NCBI GenBank assembly: GCA_004559845.1
Contig: SFWW01000026.1
Span: 1 to 19,356 of the forward strand
Length of the DNA stretch: 19,356 nt
Origin: a bacterium
Lineage (GTDB): Bacteria > Bacteroidota > Bacteroidia > Bacteroidales > Muribaculaceae
Reading direction: 5' to 3'
Part shown: piece by piece, positions 14,055 through 19,356 of the stretch
Numbering within the stretch: position 1 is the stretch's first letter
How the letters are laid out: each line of letters opens with the position of its first letter
Made by a program: the position numbers and the translations under genes
Notes under the pieces: model-generated
The model's input: only the letters and a program-made list of their open reading frames with translations
Told to the model about the DNA's origin: nothing
The model's database searches: none

Positions 14055-14477
14055 ATGGCACTTAGAATCAATAGCGACACTCACTTTGTGGATGCCACAA
14101 TGGTTGACGGCACATGCCACTTCGTCTTGTTTCAAGGCACCATCATCAAGGCTGGTGCATGGCGTGATGAAAGTAATCTTAAAGAGGTTGAAATCGGCAG
14201 CGGGGTGACCGAGATTAGAACCGGTGCTTTTGAGAATTGCACTGCGCTGACCCAGGTGGTTCTTCCTGAGTCGGTGAAGATTATTCGCCGCGGTGCCTTT
14301 GCTGGCTGCACAGCTCTTGAGACTGTGGTAACGCCCGGCACTTTGCAAAGAGTGGAATGCTGGATAGACTCTGTCTCGAAACTGACTACTAACAATGTCA
14401 CTCCATCCCTCTTGACTCAGGGACGAGATATCAGCTTGCTCTACAAGGGCGACTATGACCCACACTACTGGGACTAA
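14055..14477 (+). CDS. short BspA-type leucine-rich repeat protein
   Basis: A 140-residue protein with two clear BspA/TpLRR (LRR_5) repeats: TEIRTGAFENCTALTQVVLP (about 52-71) and KIIRRGAFAGCTALETVVTP (about 74-93), each with the G-A-F-x-x-C-x-x-L core. The N-terminal 45 residues (MALRINSDTHFVDATMVDG) form a non-repeat cap. There is no signal peptide, no lipobox and no C-terminal sorting domain, unlike the secreted BspA proteins, so it is probably cytoplasmic and a protein-binding module. It is the first gene of the accessory array; the next start is 175 bases away. An AT-rich leader with TATATATG (14001-14008) may include its promoter. Confidence 0.8.
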   Translation: MALRINSDTHFVDATMVDGTCHFVLFQGTIIKAGAWRDESNLKEVEIGSGVTEIRTGAFENCTALTQVVLPESVKIIRRGAFAGCTALETVVTPGTLQRVECWIDSVSKLTTNNVTPSLLTQGRDISLLYKGDYDPHYWD

Positions 14478-14652
14478 ATTAAATGCATAATGCACAATTT
14501 CGTTAGACATTTGAAGCCCCCCCCTGAGAGATGTAAAAGATATTTGTTCCATTTCAAAACAAACAATAAAAATGAGAATACAATCCCCACATCACCGAGC
14601 CTAAGCGCTATTGCTTTATGAGCGATATAGACCATTTTAAAATGAAATAATT

Positions 14653-14997
14653 ATGGAAAATACTATAAAAGAACTGGCCAATGCAAGTGAGGAAATGAAC
14701 CCAATTCACGCCATGAGGTTGCTCACAAAACTCTTTGTGGATAATTGTGGCGTGAGCCTTGGTTATCGTTCGGTAGCATACTATGCCATCTGGGATTGGC
14801 TTGCTGACGTGGCACCGGTCGACATCATGCCGCTGCTGTGCGAGAAATGCACCGAGGAACTGCTTGCTGACTGCGACATAACTTACATAAATGAAGAGAA
14901 CACCATCAGACTGGTTAAGGAAATGCTCGACCAAGGCCTTGACCATGACACCGCAGCAGCACTGTGCCGCGGCTTCAAGACTATGAATAAAAAATAA
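14653..14997 (+). CDS. small helical protein of unknown function
   Basis: A 114-residue protein, predicted by eye to be mostly helical, with five cysteines (as in NCGVSL, LLCEKC, ADC) and no signal peptide or membrane segment. I do not recognise a family. The ATG follows an AT-rich leader (TTTTAAAATGAAATAATT) like the one before the first array gene. It is preceded by a 175-base gap with a run of eight C (14517-14524) and followed by 33 bases before the interrupted gene. Its place inside the array suggests a shared origin with its neighbours; function is unknown. Confidence 0.65.
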   Translation: MENTIKELANASEEMNPIHAMRLLTKLFVDNCGVSLGYRSVAYYAIWDWLADVAPVDIMPLLCEKCTEELLADCDITYINEENTIRLVKEMLDQGLDHDTAAALCRGFKTMNKK

Positions 14998-15030
14998 ATA
15001 CTTTTTTATAACTAATTATAAATCAGCAAA

Positions 15031-15432
15031 ATGGAAAAAAAATTCTTTGATACATTAGCGCTCTTGCCTCTTACGCTTTCTCCATGAGACATGCTCAGGG
15101 AGACGTTGGGCGACTTGCCCATTAGCGGTGGATGGGGTTACGGTCCTGATGATGCCATAATCGTTGAAGACGATGATGCCATGGAGAGTGCGGCATCGGA
15201 TTATGATATCATAAAGCAGCGCACCGTGTTGGAAATAAAGGATATGGTCGGCGAGCGTGAGTTTGAAATCAAGGGCTTTCACGATATACGCCAGCAGCTG
15301 TATCTTGTCAACGGCGTGTATTACGATGTCTTTGAATGCAAGATTGACGTCAAGTGGAAAGATAACGGCAACATCTCCACCTATGACAAGGAGTGCTGGT
15401 TCAATATCACCCAGCCCTTTGGAAAGCATTGA
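15031..15432 (+). pseudogene. array gene interrupted by an in-frame TGA; N-terminal paralog of the gene at 16500
   Basis: From the ATG at 15031 (MEKKFFDTLALLPLTLSP) the frame meets TGA at 15085-15087 and then stays open for 114 more codons to the stop at 15432. Across that TGA the distance from ATG to the shared GGxGY motif is 37 codons, the same as in the intact paralog at 16500. Shared residues include GGWGY/GGCGY, VEDDD/IESDD, QR, NGVYYDV/DGVPYDV and ECWFNI/ECWFDI. The product is the N-terminal domain only; the paralog has about 200 further residues. A shorter protein could still start at the ATG at 15091, which would keep nearly all of the conserved domain. The domain itself is not one I recognise. 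Confidence 0.65.
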
Positions 15433-15515
15433 AAAATAGATGGTCGTTTCTTTGAATTTTTTGGAAAGGAGTTCCATATTGTGTTCGGTACTAATTTTAA
15501 AAAAACGATAAAGCC

Positions 15516-16475
15516 ATGACAAGTTACGAAACAAGACGCAAGCAATTTATCGAGCAATTAGCAATCGTGCGCAACGACAACCTCAAAGCTCAGAAGCAGT
15601 TCCTCGTCGACTTGCAGGGGAGCCACTCGGGCTATGCCCACCTCATGTCGCCCGACGACGTGAATTGGATAGCACCTTTAGCCCTTGAACCGTTCCTTCC
15701 GGCTGTTGATGTGCTTTTGGATTGCATGCAAAAGAAAATGTGTTTCTATGACGAAACTTTTTTTGATGAAGATCTCAAAGAGAATGTTGTCATTGAGCGA
15801 GCAGATTGTTATTTTGAAGAAACGACCTTTGCCTCCAATGAGGAGCTTAAGAAAGAAATTGGCGAACACATTATGTCGCTCTTTCCCAAGCTCAGCGATG
15901 TTGAGTTAAAAGAATATTTTGACACATTTCTGCCTTGGGAATACCGGGAGAAAATTCAAGCAGAGCTTCTCAAGCGCAATGATAAAGACGCGCTCTTGCA
16001 CCTTGCCATGGATTATCGTGCTGGCGATGAGGCCTCAGGCATCTTCATTGATTTTGATAAAGCCAGGCAGATTTACGACCAACTTGGTGTGAAAAAAGGC
16101 GATTTTGACGATGAAGATTTCGATCCTGTGAAAGAAGTTGCCGACCTACGCAAAAACGCCATTGAGAGTTTTCCCGAGTTCGCTACCTTTGTTGTTGAAG
16201 GCTCGTCAGCACCAGCTGTCAAGCACCTTATCGAGGAGCTTAATGACATATTTGGTGAGAAAGGCGAAATGTACTTCAACATTCCTCTTGAGGTCCTGAT
16301 GGAAATCCTTGTAGGTTCTAAGTACTATGTAGGTTACATCCAGACGCTCACTGAGCATTCACCCCAAAAAATTGAGTTCACTGCCGAGTTCTATAGTTGC
16401 AGTCCCGACTGCCTCATGCATGCCTTGTTACAGAGCTTCGAAGACATCAATGTCACTTTCACTCACACCAAATGA
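15516..16475 (+). CDS. acidic protein with a Sel1-like segment, unknown function
   Basis: A 319-residue cytoplasmic protein rich in Asp and Glu (for example GDFDDEDFDPVKE). Residues near 162-193 (DALLHLAMDYRAGDE, then DFDKARQIYDQLG) follow the Sel1/TPR pattern of a paired helix with the xYxxG and KAxxxY positions. An acidic stretch (about residues 78-100) follows a helical N terminus. The C-terminal 60 residues (NIPLEVLMEILVG, then FYSCSPDCLMHALL) look like a separate alpha/beta unit. No known family is recognised. It begins 83 bases after the interrupted gene and is followed after 24 bases by its next neighbour, so it probably heads a four-gene transcription unit. Confidence 0.75.
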   Translation: MTSYETRRKQFIEQLAIVRNDNLKAQKQFLVDLQGSHSGYAHLMSPDDVNWIAPLALEPFLPAVDVLLDCMQKKMCFYDETFFDEDLKENVVIERADCYFEETTFASNEELKKEIGEHIMSLFPKLSDVELKEYFDTFLPWEYREKIQAELLKRNDKDALLHLAMDYRAGDEASGIFIDFDKARQIYDQLGVKKGDFDDEDFDPVKEVADLRKNAIESFPEFATFVVEGSSAPAVKHLIEELNDIFGEKGEMYFNIPLEVLMEILVGSKYYVGYIQTLTEHSPQKIEFTAEFYSCSPDCLMHALLQSFEDINVTFTHTK

Positions 16476-16499
16476 TTACATTAATTGATTAAAAATGAT

Positions 16500-17519
16500 A
16501 TGAAGAACGAACACACATTTCACTTGCCTACGCTCAATGAAACTGGTGACCCCAGCGGCATATTCTTAAGTGACAGATACGCGCAATTAGTGAGCGGCGG
16601 TTGCGGATATGACAAGAACTGTGCCGTGGTCATTGAAAGCGATGATTATGAGATATTGATTAACCTCGAGCGGACATTTGCTGAGCAGCGTGCCTTTTGT
16701 GAAGTTTCGGAGGCTGCTTTTAATTTTGACTGGACTGGCCATGAATATAAGTTTAAGCACCACCAGCTACATGTATTGGATGGTGTTCCCTACGATGTGA
16801 TTTACAGCGAGATAACCCTCGAATATGATAAAGATGAGAAACCCAGCTGTTGCGAGAAATATTACCGCGAGTGCTGGTTTGACATCTCTCGAGCATTTCA
16901 CGGTGATGTCGCCAAGCTGGAGGATACGATTGTGCGGCTCTTTGACGAATTTGACGAAGACACGCTGCGACTGCGCCATCTGCTGGAATTACGCAAGCGC
17001 ATGATTAATAGCGAGGCACTAAAGCATCAAGAGAAACTATTGCCCGATATCATTGCGTTTAACGATGCTCTCACCCAGGCACTTCATGAAATGCTTGACA
17101 AGGCGCATTATGCATGGGAAAAACTGTCATTACTAAACACTACAGCGCAGCGCCATGTGACAAAGTTAAGCATAAAGCTCTTTTTCGGTGACTACCCTAA
17201 GCTTCACCCTGTGCAAGACAACAAGAGGGAAACACTGTGGGCGGCATTGCACGATTCGGAGTTGAACCCTCTTCTCTATGATTCTGGTATCTCATTAAGT
17301 ACGCTTATATTTCCTGAGGACTTGGCAATGAGTTTTGACTCACTGATTGGCATGGACTGCCCACCACCAAATTGGAACGAGGGCCTTGACCAGGAGTTGA
17401 CCAAAGATTTGCACCTTACGAGCGCTTTCCACAACGTGTTTGACCACATGAATTTTGCCATTACCGATTTCATCTATGTGCGCAACTTTGTCGAGGAAAT
17501 GGAAGTAGAGTTTTCATGA
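16500..17519 (+). CDS. two-domain array protein; N-terminal domain shared with the gene at 15031
   Basis: A 339-residue protein. Residues about 30-140 form the shared domain (SGGCGY, VIESDDYEI, DGVPYDVIYSEI, ECWFDISRAF). The following 200 residues are mainly helical (LRLRHLLELRKRM, LTQALHEMLDKAHYAWEKL) and end with a short acidic tail (NFVEEMEVEFS). There is no signal peptide. The ATG at 16500 is chosen over a TTG five codons upstream, because the paralog gene also begins at MEK/MKN-type residues at the same distance from the motif. Family and function are not recognised. The next ATG follows the stop after a single base, so the two are almost certainly translated together. Confidence 0.75.
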   Translation: MKNEHTFHLPTLNETGDPSGIFLSDRYAQLVSGGCGYDKNCAVVIESDDYEILINLERTFAEQRAFCEVSEAAFNFDWTGHEYKFKHHQLHVLDGVPYDVIYSEITLEYDKDEKPSCCEKYYRECWFDISRAFHGDVAKLEDTIVRLFDEFDEDTLRLRHLLELRKRMINSEALKHQEKLLPDIIAFNDALTQALHEMLDKAHYAWEKLSLLNTTAQRHVTKLSIKLFFGDYPKLHPVQDNKRETLWAALHDSELNPLLYDSGISLSTLIFPEDLAMSFDSLIGMDCPPPNWNEGLDQELTKDLHLTSAFHNVFDHMNFAITDFIYVRNFVEEMEVEFS

Positions 17520-17520
17520 T

Positions 17521-18246
17521 ATGAATAACAGTGTCAACATAATCAACCACATAAAGGCTTTTTCTGGACTAGCTGCATTCGTAAGCGAGGGGGAAGGTCA
17601 AGCAATGCTCGACCACTTCATGAGGTGTTATGAAAGAGGCCAACTGATGGAACCAAAGCTAGTGTTGAATATGCTCCTTCAGGAGTTTCAACGGCAAGAC
17701 CCACTCCACTGTTGGGAAGAGAAAAGAACTATCTGTTATGCTCTACGGCGTTGGGTGGCGGTAATGGCAGGCCAAGGTAAAGGATACCGAGAAATTGCCA
17801 ACATCCAACCAACAAACGATTATGAGCGGCTTTATGTTGATGCGGCAAAGCTTGTTGTCGCCGAGAATTATGAGAATATGGGGTTTGAGGTATCGTTTAA
17901 GCATGCCTGTCACATGCTCGACAAGATCAATTCCGAAACAGCCGATTCTCTATGTGTCGCTGTAGCAGATGGGCTGAATGATGGAATTGATGAATTCGGG
18001 CTTACTGCCGATGATTGGGATGCTGTGGAGCGATTGCGCGAATTTTATGAGCGATTCTTGAGTAACCACTTCCCTGAAGTCGATGTGGAGGTCGTGATAG
18101 GCGAGATGGACTTCAACCTGCACCCATCAATCATAATCCACCTCCACCAGGGCTATAAAAAGATGGCGGCTTTTCACTTTTGTTTAGACCGAAACCACAA
18201 AACGATATCAGGCTATATCCTTGCCTTTAAAAAAGTAAAACAATGA
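17521..18246 (+). CDS. array protein of unknown function
   Basis: A 241-residue protein, helical in its first 160 residues (HFMRCYERGQL, VLNMLLQEFQRQD, ALRRWVAVMAGQG) with a probable alpha/beta end (DVEVVIGEMDFNLHPSIIIH, FHFCLDRNHKTISGYILAF). No signal peptide, membrane segment or known motif is seen. Its start is one base after the stop of the upstream gene. Its own stop lies inside the first copy of a 13-bp tandem duplication that separates it from the next gene; before that event the stop and the next start would have overlapped as ATGA. Confidence 0.72.
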   Translation: MNNSVNIINHIKAFSGLAAFVSEGEGQAMLDHFMRCYERGQLMEPKLVLNMLLQEFQRQDPLHCWEEKRTICYALRRWVAVMAGQGKGYREIANIQPTNDYERLYVDAAKLVVAENYENMGFEVSFKHACHMLDKINSETADSLCVAVADGLNDGIDEFGLTADDWDAVERLREFYERFLSNHFPEVDVEVVIGEMDFNLHPSIIIHLHQGYKKMAAFHFCLDRNHKTISGYILAFKKVKQ

Positions 18247-18260
18247 TGTAAAACAATGAT
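18235..18260 (+). repeat. perfect 13-bp tandem duplication at a gene junction
   Basis: GTAAAACAATGAT occurs twice back to back (18235-18247, 18248-18260). The first copy contains the stop of the upstream gene, the second the start of the downstream gene. Confidence 0.85.
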
Positions 18261-19056
18261 GGCATTTAATGAATTTAGGCAACTTGCGGATAATCCACCC
18301 CGCAAAGATGAGCCAACCATCTTCAAGGTGGCAGTCTATGATATCGACACCTTTGAGATGGACCAAGAGTGTGAAAACGACGACAAAGAATCGCCCGGGC
18401 AAAGAGAGTATTATCCCGAGTTTCCGCTTTACTGCCACCATGAGGTGTTATCGCCCACTTTGCATGATGCCGAGGCGGTGATGATGCGCTTGTTTCGAGA
18501 CGTTCCCAATGCCTATTGCGCGGTAATCACCGAATTGCCATTTGGTGATGACATTCGCTCGGACTATATATCGGTGCGTGTATATGACAACACCGGTGAT
18601 TTTATTGACTCATCGAAATGCTCAAGTTATTTCACCGAAGAGCGTGACGACTATCGTCATTTCAGGGGCAGGAGTCCCGAAGAAATTCGCTTTGAGAAAG
18701 GTGATATAGTCGAAGTGTTTTGTGGTAGCAGTGTATGTTTGGCTGTGATTGTAGGGTTGCCACTATCGGTCGAGTGCTGCTATAGCATTGCCACAAGAAT
18801 GTGTGGCAACAAGCGCGACCGCGAGATGACTCAGCAGCAATGGGAGGATTTCTGTTTCAACCGCGGATACCCACTTGATGACACCGACGACTGCTATACC
18901 GTTGTTGATGGACCGGGCTACATACATCATGAGCACATCCCCTCATATTGTGTGTTCAAACCCCACTTTCCCCTCCCTAAACATATAGAGGAAAAACTCC
19001 ATCGCGACTACCAAGCCACCATCGAAGAAATTGGCCCCACCAGCGAGCCATCGTGA
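18256..19056 (+). CDS. acidic, cysteine-containing array protein of unknown function
   Basis: A 266-residue protein with many Asp, Glu, Tyr and Cys residues. The middle (about 130-170) reads RSPEEIRFEKGDIVEVFCG and SVCLAVIVGLPLS, which looks like a small beta-barrel (SH3-like: FEKGDIVEV then a following strand), followed by a helix (QQQWEDFCF) and the segment DDTDDCYTVVDGPGYIHHEHIPSY. The N-terminal part has a strand pattern (TIFKVAVYDIDTFEM). No family is recognised and there is no export signal. Two ATG codons stand in a row at the start (18256 and 18259). It is the last complete gene of the array; a further open stretch continues in the same frame after the stop. Confidence 0.72.
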   Translation: MMAFNEFRQLADNPPRKDEPTIFKVAVYDIDTFEMDQECENDDKESPGQREYYPEFPLYCHHEVLSPTLHDAEAVMMRLFRDVPNAYCAVITELPFGDDIRSDYISVRVYDNTGDFIDSSKCSSYFTEERDDYRHFRGRSPEEIRFEKGDIVEVFCGSSVCLAVIVGLPLSVECCYSIATRMCGNKRDREMTQQQWEDFCFNRGYPLDDTDDCYTVVDGPGYIHHEHIPSYCVFKPHFPLPKHIEEKLHRDYQATIEEIGPTSEPS

Positions 19057-19200
19057 GAATCTCGGGCAGATTTGAATTTTTTGCCAGTAGTTTCTATTTT
19101 TGTGGTTGAAGTTGATGAACTTTTTTGTGATGGCAAGTCGGCAAAGAACACTAAGGTGACAATTGACTATCGTGAGGTTAAGTACATGACAAAAATTTAA
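19057..19200 (+). pseudogene. possible gene remnant in frame after the last array gene
   Basis: After the TGA at 19054-19056 the same frame remains open for 47 codons to a TAA (19198-19200), reading among others VVEVDELFCDGKSAKN and TIDYREVKYM, which looks protein-like. It ends inside the first bases of the right transposase-like repeat. It could be the cut-off end of a longer gene, or chance. A promoter-like sequence overlaps it. Confidence 0.3.
19071..19102 (+). promoter_or_regulatory. promoter-like TTTG-N20-TATTTTTG at the right end of the array
   Basis: TTTG (19071-19074) and TATTTTTG (19095-19102) have the exact 20-base spacing of the Bacteroidota promoter. It points into the right repeat; no gene start is visible in the remaining 250 bases, so its target may lie beyond the window or have been lost. 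Confidence 0.45.
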
Positions 19201-19356
19201 AGATGTGATATTTGTCCTTGTAGCAAGTCCTTTGCAGCACACTTTTAATCTCCATCATGCCGTACCTGACCACGGACATGGCTCTGCGCCTTGACCGGAG
19301 CCTCGAGCAACAACGTCATCAGTTTGATGCGCGCCAGGTTCATAGATTTTCCAAAA
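19193..19356 (-). pseudogene. right copy of IS4-type transposase remnant (164-bp direct repeat)
   Basis: Same sequence and orientation as 13564-13727 with four mismatches. The minus-strand frame starts at 19343 (MNLARIKLMTLLLEA, then VKAQ) and stops at 19245. The window ends inside the repeat, so its full length is unknown. Confidence 0.55.

Noticed and set aside
14517..14524. Run of eight C as a phase-variation tract
   Set aside because: It lies between genes and not in a reading frame or at a promoter spacer that I can identify.
1..19356. CRISPR arrays, tRNA or rRNA genes
   Set aside because: No regularly spaced repeats with unique spacers and no cloverleaf or rRNA-like sequence were seen.

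Overview
The window looks like a chromosomal segment from a member of the Bacteroidales (gut Bacteroidota, Prevotella/Muribaculaceae-like). Evidence: many starts lie just downstream of a -7 element of the form TAnnTTTG, in three cases with TTTG exactly 20 bases upstream; ribosome-binding sites are weak or absent; and several families are typical of the phylum (DUF4271 next to HemD, RNase H with an N-terminal viroplasmin-like domain, AAA ATPase-DUF4143, BspA-type leucine-rich repeats). The assignment rests on gene content and signals read by eye, not on a database search.

Left part (1-12904) is ordinary chromosome with a few oddities. On the minus strand are the start of an L-serine dehydratase (cut by the window edge), a GT4 glycosyltransferase flanked by inverted AT-rich repeats, and two tandem RNase H paralogs, the upstream one lacking three of four catalytic acids. 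On the plus strand follow shikimate kinase (aroK), a 1.1-kb gap full of inverted repeats that also holds a likely small RNA, a UPF1/IGHMBP2-like helicase and a secreted clan-A glycoside hydrolase. After a second gap with another candidate small RNA comes a minus-strand operon: LOG-family nucleotide hydrolase, DUF4271 membrane protein, uroporphyrinogen-III synthase. A plus-strand AAA ATPase-DUF4143 gene with a repeated promoter element and a minus-strand RdgB/HAM1 pyrophosphatase complete this part.

Right part (about 13560-19356) is an accessory block. It is bracketed by two direct copies (about 98% identical over 164 bp) of a degenerate sequence that looks like the 5' end of an IS4-type transposase gene. 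Between them lie seven same-strand genes: a short BspA-type LRR protein, a small helical protein, a gene broken by an in-frame TGA, a Sel1-like acidic protein, an intact paralog of the broken gene carrying an extra C-terminal domain, and two further proteins that I do not recognise. The last four are packed 1-24 bp apart, so they are probably co-transcribed. None has a signal peptide or membrane segment and most are rich in Asp/Glu. The layout (tandem orphan genes, duplicated and decaying domains, IS remnants at both sides) resembles acquired immunity or defence-gene arrays of Bacteroidales, but function is inference only. This block is the best candidate for an undescribed system.
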